Positions 1 to 10,739 of a stretch of 64,000 nt of DNA are shown here, piece by piece. The stretch's first letter is position 1. Each line of letters begins with the position of its first letter. The notes under the pieces are model-generated. The model saw nothing but the letters and a program-made list of their open reading frames with translations, was not told the origin of the DNA and made no database searches. The DNA is taken from contig QNGE01000294.1 in assembly GCA_008508345.1 (NCBI GenBank), positions 27,712 to 91,711 on the forward strand, written 5' to 3'. The DNA is from Paragonimus westermani (taxonomy: Eukaryota; Platyhelminthes; Trematoda; Plagiorchiida; Troglotrematidae). The position numbers and the translations under genes were made by a program.

Positions 1-40
1 GGTTCTCAACCAAAGCCTTTGGCTCAAAAGCCTGTACCGC

Positions 41-270
41 AAGGCAGCGGGTGGGTGGCGGTGTACCAGAAATGGTACGTTTTTCCGGAAGAGATGCCAA
101 CCATCTTCCAATCCCCAACCTGGAGGACCAGGAGACTGTGGTTTGTCAGATCTCTACCTGTTGGCCTGCCTCGTATGAGTAACTCTGTCCAGTTTAGCCC
201 AAAAGGTCATCGAGATGCGCAAGCCGTCACACCACGTCAAGGTCCAGTCTTGCCGTGACGCATTCAGTGG
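41..270 (+). repeat. Dispersed repeat R1, copy a
   Basis: This segment matches the reverse complement of 5592-5829 along almost its whole length. Shared blocks include a run around a 'ccagaa.tggtac' core, 'ggaggacca' and a strongly conserved 'gtcacaccacgtcaaggtc' block near the right end. The left end lies close to the window edge, so the repeat may start outside. No reading frame is conserved between the copies. Its class is unknown; it could be part of a larger decayed transposon. Confidence 0.7.
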
Positions 271-2340
271 CGACAGAATGATATTCCCATTGAATAGGAG
301 TGAATTGCGGTACTTTGGGTTTACTTGATGTTTACGTGATTTATTTGTAATAAATAATTAACATCAGTAACTGTTAGCGGGACCAAAATTGTGAAGAACC
401 GAATCCAGAACAGCCTAAGGTTAGCAAAAAGTTGTAGGGAACAAAACACCATGTCTAGCACGACTGAATACCATGGTTTTGACAAATGCCAAGCGCCACG
501 GATTGTGACAATGCACAGTGTTGATGGAAAAGGTGGTTCAAGTTGTGACTTGCGAGTGAGAGAAGTCCAAAAATTGGCGAACATAAACATTTGCGTTTAG
601 CTATAACACCGTCGCATGTGTCGAACGAAGCGGCACCCCCAAAACAAAGATCAAGCACAGTGAAAATGAGTCGTTTCTGACAGAAGTACAAATCTGTTCT
701 GATCGCAAAATGGAGTGGCAAATTCCACGCAAGGTAAAGGTGCTATATGCCTCTCAAACACACCAGCATACTGCGCGCAATTTGTCGGGGAAGTCCTCAA
801 TTCCCCAAAACTAGTTTTGTAAAAGGCCTATCAAAACACAATTGTTGGTGACCTTTACATTTGGCATTAGTCACGTAGCTCTCCGACTTTCACGAGCGTT
901 TTCAGTCTTTGTGTGAATTTCTGTTGCCACCCCCAACTGCACGCCTACACTGTACTGTCTGGATTTTGGTCTAATCCATTCTTTTTGACCTTGGTGTGAG
1001 TGACGCTACGGCCTATGAGGGTTGAAGAGATGGCGGCTAATGAGAGCGCAACATTTTGTGGATGACAAAGTCTAGATCAGTCAGTCTCCTGGTCCGAATC
1101 GGTATGACTAGTATGCAACTAAGTGGTCGATAATACAACTAGAAACTCTGCATCTGTTTAGACACCAACATTACCAGCACCTAGCATCATCCATAACGAA
1201 ACACATAATCCAACGTTTGTGGCGTATCCCTCAAGATTTTTCGGAACAACCAAAAACGCATCCTCTAAGTTGCTGAGGCTCAAACTATAAAACGTCACAA
1301 CCCCCGTGCGTTTAAAAGCAACCTGTTGATTATACGGATACCTCGATAACCATCATTCCCATCATTTGTAAACGCTGTGAACAGTCCCCACTACTTCGTC
1401 CATGGCCAAACAAAGAAAACAGCCTTACCGTAGATTCAGCTGAAACCGGGGTTAACAGTCACCCTGCTGAATAACTTAGACTACTGCATTGTATGTGGGC
1501 TGAATAATGTTAGGCAGTTTGAATTTAAGCAGGAGTCGTCGCAGCGGCCAGACTCGAAACTGAGGCCGTACAACTAGCAAACGGACTTCGTCACCACTGG
1601 ATTGCTGCTGACTATCCCAGTCATGACTGTGGAACGACCTTACAGGTATGCAGCGGTAATGTGCGCGATGTGGGAAGTAAACCAAATTGCCTTCTGCAAG
1701 TAGCCTAACAGCAACGGCCTAAGAACAACTGTACGAACAGACCTATTGATAATTACATGAATACTCAAGGCAAACAGCAGGGATATCCCGGGAAAATCTG
1801 CTAATATTCCTTGTGAGAAATTGCTCTTGTGTAACAAACTTCCTCCACTAGCCAGGCTCTTTAATCGGCGACCGGGAGACACTTACCATTGGCAAGAACA
1901 CCCCTAGATAACTAAAAAGAAACGTTTCCTGTTTAATCTAACGGACTTATGAAATACAGTCCCTCCCATCCAGACTATTGAGCCGCAGGCTTTTTTGCCC
2001 ACTGAACAGATTGTGGGCGAAGTACCGGCTGAGTAGAAGTGGCGGTCAGTAAGGCTTGAACTGCTGAACTTCCAGGGTGATCTAATTAAATGCAGACGCT
2101 TAACTATATGCAAGGCGTTTCACGACCAGCGGTGGTTGAAGGCGTTACAGTTGTCAACCACTGAAATCGAGAACAAAACGAGACCACCAGCAAACGGACT
2201 GAAGATAAACATCTTCCGATAAGACCGTAAATTATGAAAAGGATAAGCCAATCATACGTAACAGAGATGATCCACCTAATACCACGAAGACGTAAACAAT
2301 GTCGTACATCATATTTGAAATTAGTGCATCATCACGATCA

Positions 2341-2385
2341 CCAGATAGCAATACATCAGTGGTTAACAATGATCCTTAACTGCCA
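2341..2385 (+). repeat. Short dispersed repeat, partner of 48881-48923
   Basis: About 45 bp ('agcaatacatcagtggttaa' plus 'cttaactgcc') recur at 48881-48923, where they follow a (CAT)n microsatellite. Here the microsatellite is reduced to 'catcatcacgatcacc'. This suggests a small dispersed repeat family carrying a CAT-rich stretch, or a remnant of a larger element. Confidence 0.55.
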
Positions 2386-2978
2386 TACAACCAGGAAGAA
2401 AAAGTAAATCCCGCATGAGAAAAGAGAAGGAAGAAAAAGGATGGGGAAGGATCTAATTACCTAAAAAATGGCAACGTCCACGTTCAAACAATCGACATCA
2501 AGGTGTTTACACCTTGCAAACAAACAACCAAGCTGTAAGTGACAGTAAGGCGTCATCAGCAAGACAGAACCCCCACGGCTTTCACCATCCCGCGTCATTA
2601 AATGCACTCACTTCACAGACAACTCGGACAAACAACGAAAACATTCACACCCTTGAGCGCGACTAGCCGCCATCTCACCTAACGTCTCAAGCCACCGACT
2701 CTGTGGGTCACCAGGACCACAGGCCGGAAGAGGACTCCGACCTACAGTTGCCTACATTTTCGCGTCATTTGACCGCCTCACGCTTTAAGTAAGAAGACCA
2801 TAGCAAAGGCGAAGAATACTCAGCGTGACAGACGACTAGCTGGCATCCTTAGTACATGAACTAACCATCAAAGTCTGTGCAAATGTAAGGAATGAACAAA
2901 GGGACTCGTTTGACAATCACTACCAAATGCCTACGACCTAACCTCCTCGACACTTACACGCTGGTGCCACTCGATACG

Positions 2979-2979
2979 N
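2979..2979. other. Assembly N
   Basis: Single N without obvious duplication of the flanks. Confidence 0.6.
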
Positions 2980-4569
2980 CTGTCTCAGGCATAATAGGCG
3001 CCTACGTGTGTATGTCGTTATCTTGGGCTCGTGTTTACACTATGGCAACAAGACTTGGTTGTGTTGCACGTGAACCACCTTCAGCTGTTAAACCAATGAT
3101 GCCCGCGTCCAGTTCTGTGCACCGAGTGGCACCATCCGGTGAGAGACAACACAGTTGGGAATAGAATTTCTTGCAACGAAAAACCATTCTACTTTCTTAA
3201 TGTTTATAAGTGAATCAACCTGATATGTTAACATAACTAACCGTTTGCCGAACGAAACACTTGACGGATTTCGGCCTGCGTGGGATGCGAAACGCAATAA
3301 TGTTGTCTTGACATCGATACATTAGGAAAACTACGAGTAGGTTAGCCACTGTAGGACGGGTTCATTTCTTGTGTTGATGTTGTCGCGATTCGCAGGGGTT
3401 TTGCTTGGAAACGTTTAGGGGAATTGGCCAACCGGGTTAAGTGCCGTAATTGCTGCTGTCGTGTAATTGAGCTGTCTGTGAGATAGATGCAACTAGTGAA
3501 ACACACTAGTGAAGGTGGCATGTCTTGCCGACGCCGCTCTACCCTTGCGTATGTTTCAGTTTGTATGCAATGTTTGCATTCTGGTGTTAGTTATTCGAAT
3601 TTAGGGGTGTTTCTTGAGAGTTAATATTCCCTCCCATTTCTCTCATTTTCCTAAGGATTACGTGGGAATTGAGCGTCGCTGCTAACCACTGATATATTAC
3701 TACCAGTGATGCTTATGAAACCATGGGTTAATTATTACGATGGACTCATGCACACAGCAAGGGTTAACGTTATCTCGACAGATGTAGCGATTGACACCAA
3801 CGTGAGCTCCAATCCACCAGTTGTTATCCAAATGGCCCGGTTTACCAGTGTGTGTGAATGCAGTCGATTACCAATGAAGATTCAGATTATAGGATTTGTT
3901 AGGAGTAACTCAATGACGACGATCACCGGTCTGATCCCTAGCTATGGTGACCGTTCCCATCTAGGTTCGGGCGTCTTAACATCATCTATCCTCCATGTGA
4001 CCACATTGCAACAGTTACATATTAGGTTAAAAATTGTGAACTCTTTTTGTTGTAATTTGGGCTGTGTTCATCATGTTTCTCAGGCTTCGTGCCGTTTAGA
4101 ATATCTTACTAAAAAATTTGGAAGACACTAGATTCTAGGGTTGAATATTTAGAAATGGTTCTATATCTCGTTTCAGATCGTTCATATAACGAATACCGTG
4201 AACATAGCTCATAAGAGATTGGGTCTAAAAGGTCAGCCGTAATGGTTAGAGTAGATTCGAGGGGTAATTGACGTAGATCTAGTCAAATACGCCGTGCACC
4301 ATTTAGTGCTGATAAAGTCGTTCAAAATTTGGTGTTCGGAAATGTACTAAGTATGACGTTCTGGTTCAAAACCAAATGCTTGCATGAACTTAACTTGCCG
4401 TTGTAAAAATTAGATCGTTTGTTGATTTCTGCTTTCTATAATCTTCTTCAGTCGTCTGCAATTCAGCTGCCAATTTCTGGCACCATCACATTGTGTGCAC
4501 ACTTGTTTAACAGGTGGAGTCGCTGCTCACCAAGAGTAAGAACGAAACGACAGTGTACCAACACGAACC

Positions 4570-5200
4570 GAATCCAAGTATATGGTCAAGTAAGAATGAC
4601 ACTCTTGAATCGAAACACGCCACCTATAACTAACAGCTATATGGTCCATCTGAGACCAGGTCTGGTTTGGAGAAGGTGGGCGCTAAGTGTAACAATGGTT
4701 TGCACGATGCCTAAGTCTAGTGCGGGCTATGAACAGCTTATGCTCAGCACACAGCTGTAACAGTAGTCCACCAGTATCCCACCGATGTGATGCTCTCCCA
4801 AACCTGCCACCTAGAACGAGATTCGGCCTCATCAAAACGGTCGACGCGGGTGTTCACATATCCGGCGAGAATGACCATACCAGAACCATGTGTCGACCGA
4901 AAGAGAGCGGCTAGATCCGGATGAGGCGTCCTTGATGTCCGCGTCACTGCAGTCAACTGGACACGAAAGCAGGCATAACAAAAGGATTTCTAGAAGTATT
5001 GTACCTAAAGCTGGCCTCAAGAGAACCTGCCAAACGGACGACGCAAAGTCCACTAATAACAGGAATCAAATCTACCTATCCGGCTGCGGCCGACGCGCTG
5101 ACGACTGTATCTACCCTCGGCTTGACCGGTAGCGATAGCCGTAAAGTTACTCGGAGTAGTACTCGGGTAGACAACGCGGGTGCTGTTAGTTCCACACGTT
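4570..5200 (-). pseudogene. LINE endonuclease fragment, separate family from LINE-A to E
   Basis: Reading the minus strand in shifting frames gives pieces of an apurinic-type endonuclease from a non-LTR retrotransposon. A segment near 4880-4820 reads GMVILAGYVNTRVDRFDE, matching the family pattern 'vvlaGDfNarvGr.de' with the catalytic GDFN turned into GYVN. Further on, about 4655-4615, comes WSQMDHIAVSYRWR, matching the usual 'W.qiDHIavsyrWr' near the end of the domain. An upstream piece with a 'tDcsdadikd' motif lies near 4970-4940. Frameshifts and stops separate the pieces, so it is dead. The motif set is that of LINEs often annotated as craniofacial development protein 2-like, and differs from the CR1-like copies elsewhere in this window. 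No RT follows on the left, so the copy is truncated. Confidence 0.6.
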
Positions 5201-5591
5201 GACCTGTGTCCTGAACTCTAGTCTCTGAAACACAACAGACATCAACATTTAATGAGTTTTACGTTTGTTCGAGAGCGACCTGTTGACCTATCTGTTTCGG
5301 AATGCGAACGCTGAAAGCACCTATTTTAATTCGCACTCCAAGTCTGAGCAAAGGACGAGGGAGGTCTGTGGTTAAGTGTTAAGCGAGGTAACTCACCGGC
5401 GCAGGGTCATATTTAGTTATATTCATTATGGGACCTGTAGAGTAATCACCAAAAATTAGGGTCAGAAGGGGCCTGAGAGCTGATTTTGATAGAACAGTGG
5501 GAGAAGGGTCAACAATAGCATGCTTTCGCCTATCCGCCCTGCTGTATGCGGCAGACAGGACGAACCCGTTTATACTGAGAGATGGCCTATG
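5201..5591. other. Unrecognised stretch
   Basis: Between the endonuclease fragment and repeat R1 copy b I see no gene or repeat. The minus-strand frame across 5379-5837 runs through repeat R1 and has no known motif. Confidence 0.5.
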
Positions 5592-5829
5592 CGTTGTGAG
5601 GACTGGACCTTGACGTGGTGTGACTGCTTGCACATTCCGATGACATACTAGGCTAAACTGGACGATGTGATCACCACATCGACAATCACTCATACCAGAC
5701 AGGCCAAAAGGTAAAGATCCGACAAGCCACAATCTGTTGGTCCTCCGGGTTGGCGGCTGCAATAAGGCTAGCCTCCCTTTTCCGGGAAAAGTACCAGTTC
5801 TGGTATACTGCCACCAACTTGCTGCCCTG
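5592..5829 (-). repeat. Dispersed repeat R1, copy b (inverted)
   Basis: Reverse complement of 41-270 with small indels; for instance this copy carries an extra 'atgtggtgatcacatcg' segment in its middle. With copy a it forms an inverted pair about 5.3 kb apart. Confidence 0.7.
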
Positions 5830-7310
5830 TTGTGCACGTTTTGAACTGAAGCATTTAGTTGAGAGCCCTAACTGTTCTTCTGTCTACGGTTGGGCGTCCT
5901 GACAGTGTCAGCACACACACAACCAGGAATCCTTGTGTGTAAGAGCCTGTCAATCTAAGTTTTGGGATAACTAGTTGAGCAGATACACTAAAATAGCATA
6001 AAGGACAATAAAATGTTTACTGAAACGCGATATGAACATAACTCCCTGAATGGCTCTTAATTCTTTTTTACGCAGAATAGCTTCCGTCTACGGACAAGTC
6101 AGCAAAAGCAAAAGACAACCTTCTCGCATACAAACCAGAAGAGTGACCTCCGAGGTTGGATCCTGCCCAGGATTGCACCCCGCCTTGATAAGTTTCCAGC
6201 GTCCTAACCGAGCTCTCTCTCTATCAGTGTCACTGATCCATCGTATATCAATGACTACATTATTTTAAGAGCACTTCTTTAAGCTGACGGGTCAGCGCTC
6301 GAAAAACTGACCATCGCGAGATCAAGTATCGGTCTTCGAGGTGACGATTCGTAAGTCTCCGTGGTGCACAGCGCATAGATCACAAGGAATACCAGGAAAA
6401 TTGACCCAAAAGAAGCTCCAGAAACCTGAGAGACACCTAAATCGCATTTTTTTCATCCACCCTCACCATATAGTCGTAAAAGATCTGCAACTGGTAGTAT
6501 GGTAAGGTGAACGTTTCACTAGCATAAACAAGTTTTTGGAACGGTTCACGTGGAAACGTTGTCGCAGTATGCCAACACGGTCAAGAGTACAAGCTTAGTA
6601 ACAGCAAATATCAAGGAACGGGTTCGAAGTGGCTACCAAACCGGTCGCAAGTCTGCGTCGAGTTTCATGAAATTCTTGGTGTACGCTTATACGAATTTTA
6701 AACACCCCGCAGTGGGTTACTCACTTTTCCCTCAGCAAAAGACTTGTAAACCAGATACTGATATCGGTCGTCAGCAGAGGAAAACGAAATTATGCTAGGA
6801 AGTTGTATAAGTTTCGGCATCAAACCCCAGAGACAACTTCTCAACTGCTCAGTCATCAACCACTGCGCTCATCTACTCTCTGAGGTAGATGATTGCTTTT
6901 CTGGATGTAATTTTAAAAGACATGTCCAATACTCCAAAACATACAGCGGTAGCCTTTTTCCAATATTTAGCTCGAATCATCAAGAGCGACAGAACGCTGT
7001 CTTCAGCTATTTCCTGGAAGATTAAAGCCAGCTAGGCGGGCGAAGAACAAAGGAGCTTGTAGCGCGTTACAAGCTGACTACAACTAGGTAAGTTAGGATT
7101 TCAAAAACGAACCCGTGTACAAACCGTCGGGAACATATATGGCGAGCACTAGTTACTAATTCAAAAAAATCAACCCAATCGGATTACAAACTTACCATCT
7201 GTTCGGGAGATACCAGAGCATCATAAATATTCCACATGTAAAAAATGAAAATGTGAAAAACATGATAAGATTGTAGCGATATAAATCTTCGTTTTTATCC
7301 GATCTATGGA
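5830..7310. other. Unrecognised stretch with a possible tRNA-like remnant
   Basis: No gene recognised. On the minus strand at about 6222-6151 there is a weak tRNA-like arrangement: an A-box-like 'gctcggttagg' followed, roughly 30 bases later, by a B-box-like 'gggtgcaatcctg'. It lacks a foldable acceptor stem by eye, so at best it is an old tRNA-derived SINE head. Short plus-strand frames at 6550-7025 have no recognisable domain. Confidence 0.4.
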
Positions 7311-7313
7311 AAC

Positions 7314-7660
7314 CTAAAGGAACCCAATCCTTTTTACCGTGTTTCGAAAAACGATGAACAATACTTTTGTCATCTCACGCACTTCCTCCTCAATGCGTCG
7401 GCGATCGGCTTCCGGTATTTGATTTTCTTTCAATACATGGGGCATCGAAGGCATGTCCTCGCTTCTCATTGGTGATAAAATACTGATATCCCGTTGCAAA
7501 TTCAAACGAATACCGCTTAGAACTGTGTTTCCGTTGAAAAATTTACGACATAAGTTGAGGAGGCGGGCACCACCTGACATTGTGACGAGGGCGTCGGCAC
7601 TTTCCGTTGTGCCCAAGGTTACACCAAGGTCACTCAATGGTTCCAAGGCGATGGTCCTGA
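7314..7660 (-). other. Unidentified open frame, possible exon
   Basis: A minus-strand frame of about 110 codons is open with a protein-like composition: a Gly/Thr-rich first part (VTLGTTESADALVTMSGG), a hydrophobic/basic middle and a charged, probably helical end with the run EADRRRIEEEVREM. Upstream, at about 7666-7660, the minus strand reads 'ttgattcag' followed by G, which could be a splice acceptor; 'aaaagtattg' after the charged run could be a weak donor. I do not recognise the protein. It may be an exon of a host gene, or a chance open frame. Confidence 0.25.
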
Positions 7661-7789
7661 ATCAACTGGATCGAGTCGTTTGTCTGTTTCGATCTCCAGT
7701 GGACTTCATTCGACCTAAAGTGCATGCACTGGAATTGCTCACGGTGGTTGTAGAAAGCGCCAAGAACAGAATAAAATTATAATCGAACA

Positions 7790-7990
7790 TTATCTCAAGT
7801 AAATGGGAATCTAATGGATACTTGAAGCGGTCCCCCAGAACTGCAGCTAACACTCTCCAGTGGATGGTCGCTCCAGTGGTTGGCAACCCTGTAAGGAACG
7901 CACTGCTATCTAAGGAAGGTCTGAGGTCTAAGCATGTGCATGTTCTTGTAGTTAGCCCTTCGATTGTTATCAGCTACTCTTTTAGTGTCT
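7790..7990 (-). mobile_element. 3'-end scrap of a CR1-like LINE
   Basis: The sequence aligns with the 3' end of LINE-C (47290-47460). Both share blocks such as 'tccagtggtt', 'cctgtaag' and 'ctaaggaaggt.cgagg'. Translated on the minus strand, pieces match the C-terminal tail of these LINEs (pattern 'fsYrv.nhW..lp..vv.a'). Only about 200 bp remain. It lies immediately upstream of LINE-A in the opposite orientation. Confidence 0.55.
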
Positions 7991-8159
7991 ACAGTTCATA
8001 ATCCTATTTTGCGAGCCATTTTTGTACACCCTGTTTTGTTAGCCCCATATGTACAGTTGTTTGAAAGCACCACCATCATATGTTGAGTTGGATCGTCATC
8101 AAAAATAAACGGGAGTTATCGCGTGCCATCTCTGTATTTTTCATTCCCGTGGATGTTTG
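7991..8159. other. Short unrecognised spacer
   Basis: Nothing recognised between the LINE scrap and the first endonuclease-like codons of LINE-A. Confidence 0.4.
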
Positions 8160-10560
8160 GGCTGATGAAGTAATCGCACTGTGAAATTCTTAGTTCCGCG
8201 TATTTTTGAGCCATCGACGTCGAAAGTTCGTCATCCCACGTTGCGTGTGGAATCGCTTAGCCGGTCCTCAAAACCCTTGGCAATGTTGATCCATGAGAAA
8301 GCCTGGACACAGCATGTCCATCTACCTACAAGGTACCGTCCAGGGCAGACACCCTCCTTGCTCAATCTGGTCATTGCGAACGAGACTCACCTGGTAGATA
8401 GGGTGGTCATCAAACCACCGCTAGTGCATGGTGACCACATGCTACTAACCTTTGACTTTATCTGTTACTGTCTCCAACACGCTGTAACAAAGAATTCATT
8501 CCGAAACTTCCAGAAAACAGATTTCAACGCGCTAAGGACGTTCTTGAGCACACTCAGCCTCACATCCGACTCCGTGAACTTGAACTACCTTTCCTTTAAA
8601 GCTGCCATTCACGAAGCCTATGAGGCATTTGTTCCTCAAAAACTATGGAAGTTCCCCTCTCGTGCACCGCTTCCGTGGAATATACGCCGCCTTCTTAAAG
8701 TACGTTCTCGTCTATTCTCTAAGCAGAAGCTAACGACTAGTCCAGAGGACCTAGAGGCCTGTCGCTCTGTACGAAACAGGTGCAAGCGGGAAATCCGGCA
8801 ACACACCCAACACGTGCAGTCGAAAATCCTACAGGTAGCTCACGAGAATAAGAATTTTCTTTTCAAGTATATACGACACCAGAAAAATAACTAAGCCCTC
8901 AGCGCTTTCTCTGCGGCTTCCCGACAGAGAAACCTCCTCCAACTCCCAAGTGGTTGCCGAGATGTTCAAGGAATACTACTCATCAGTCTACAATGTGGAT
9001 CTGCCAAACTGGCATCCAATTCTTCCGAAGAGGCACTTCCAACACCCCATCCTGACAGCTGGCTTTTCTGTGTCCGACGTTCAGGACCTCTTGCTTAAGA
9101 TCAATCCTTATAGTGCCATGGGACCAGACAAGATCCATCCCTGGATCCTCAAAGAAGCGGCCGTCCGTTTGGCGGTGCCTCTCTCCGATCTGTTTAAACA
9201 GACACTTCGGACAGGCACTCTTCCGGAGGCGTGGAAAGAGGCCACTGTCTCACCTATATTTAAAACAAGCGATCGTCACTCTCCTGCTAGCTATCGGCCG
9301 ATCAGCCTTACCAGCATCCCATGCAAGATAATGGAGCGACTGTTAAAAGGCACTATCTTTGAGGATTTCTTCTCGAATAACCGTTACTCTTCGACCCAGC
9401 ATGGCTTTCTTCCAGATCGGTCATGCATAACTAATATGTTAATCTTCATGGATAGCCTAACAGATGCCAAAGACAATGGTCATATCTCGGATGATATCTC
9501 CTCCGACTTTGCCAAAGCCTTCGGCCGTATCCCACACGGTCCTCTGTTGCATAAACTAGAAGCCTATGGGATCCAAGGAGAGGTTCTCCGCTGGATAACT
9601 TCCTTTCTTGGTAACAGGACTTTCAGAGTAAAAACAGGTTCAGGCCTTCCGTCTCCATCCCCAGTCCCTGTGTGAGTCCCTCAAGGATCGGTAGTTGGTC
9701 CATTGTTGTTTCTGATCTACATCAATGATCTCCCCGAGTAGATCTCTAGCAACGCCCTCCTTTATGCCGACGACTTAAAAATCTAGAATGCCTGTGACCC
9801 CAATGCATTGCAGATTGACCTTGATTGTATTGAGTGTTGGTCAGATGATTGGAGTCTCCCTCTAAACGACAGGAAGTGTGCACACATGTCACTCGGAGGA
9901 GACTCCGGGAAACTATTCGTGATACATGGTGCACAAAGTGTAGTAGGTATCACGAAAGTAGACCTCAAAAAAGACCTAGGGATCTGGCTATCGTCTGGGT
10001 TGTCCTTCTCTTATCATCACCAGCTGGCCGCAAAAAGGGGTCTCATGACTCTCGGGATGATCAAACGAACCTTCCCCCGGATTGACAAGCGCGCCTTTCA
10101 CACGCTTTACAGAGTCTACATAAGACCATTGCTCGAGTATGCCAATCAAGTCGTCTACACCGGTTTGAAGAAGGACATACTCGCCATTGAACGTGTCCAG
10201 CGAGTAGCCACCAAAATGGTCACTGGCTCACGGCATCTATCCTGCGAGTCTCGCCTTGAAATTCTCGATCTTTATCCACTTGAGTTTCGTGGACTCTGCG
10301 GCGACTTAATTCTTACACATAATCTCTTTAGCACAGGACTCGTGCAACAATTCTTCACCTTGGGAAGTGATAACGGTCGAAGAGGTCACGACAAGAAGCT
10401 CTACAAGCTTCGACCTCGGACCTTTCTAAGACAACAGTTCTTCTCTTATAAGGTTGTCAACTACTGGAACGACTAACCACTAAAGATTGTTAGCTGCTCT
10501 TCTAAAGACCGTCTCAAAGTGTCATTGGATTCTCACCCACTTAATAAACCGTTAAATTAA
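8160..10560 (+). mobile_element. LINE-A, 5'-truncated CR1/Jockey-like non-LTR retrotransposon
   Basis: The copy keeps the C-terminal half of the endonuclease, the reverse transcriptase and the C-terminal tail of ORF2 in the plus orientation, and ends about 10560 in an A/T-rich stretch without a clear poly(A). ORF1 and the N-terminal half of the endonuclease are missing, as expected for a 5'-truncated LINE insertion. LINE-B lies immediately downstream in the opposite orientation, tail to tail. LINE-B, LINE-C and the scrap at 7790-7990 belong to the same or a close family. Confidence 0.85.
8181..10557 (+). pseudogene. LINE-A ORF2 (endonuclease and reverse transcriptase), broken
   Basis: The first open piece (8181-8894) holds the end of the endonuclease: TRYRPGQTPSLLNLVIANE, then VHGDHMLLTFDF, the usual 'GnSDHllLtfdf' motif with S replaced. 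A frameshift at about 8890 leads into the second piece (8950-9675), which carries RT blocks: AMGPDKIHPWILKE, SYRPISLTSIPCKIMERL, QHGFLPDRSCITNML and DFAKAFGRIPHGPLLHKL. In the same frame a TGA (9673-9675) and TAG codons (9739 and 9784) interrupt it, but the catalytic YADD remains at 9763-9774. The third piece (9808-10476) is the tail with DLGIWLSSGLSFSYHH, PLLEYANQVVY and IERVQRVATKMVTG. A further TAA at 10474 precedes the last codons, which run on to about 10557. With one frameshift and at least four internal stops it cannot make active enzyme. Confidence 0.85.
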
Positions 10561-10739
10561 TAATTTATCCTGTTCTGCTAGATTATTATTTTACTCTGTT
10601 ATTGGTACATTCTGTAACCCTCAAGAGCGGTGCTACACCCCGTTTTCAGTGACTGCCTTTCAGGGCAACAGGAAACGGCCGGACATCAAAACGAACAAAC
10701 CGGCTGGATCCGGGTAGATTGGGCCCCTAGCCTCGAACC
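10561..10739. other. Junction between tail-to-tail LINEs A and B
   Basis: A/T-rich sequence at 10545-10620 followed by about 100 bp of unrecognised DNA. It contains the 3' ends of both LINEs; the exact boundaries cannot be set by eye. Confidence 0.4.

Larger units (their letters stand above)
271..4560. other. Unrecognised non-coding stretch
   Basis: I see no supportable gene here. The open frames (longest 141 codons at 3706-4131, plus) show no known motif, lack convincing splice contexts and look random. Two small things stand out: a short match to another part of the window at 2341-2385, and a single N at 2979. Base composition is similar to the flanks. Confidence 0.6.

Noticed and set aside
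3706..4131. 141-codon plus-strand frame
   Set aside because: Composition and lack of motifs suggest chance.
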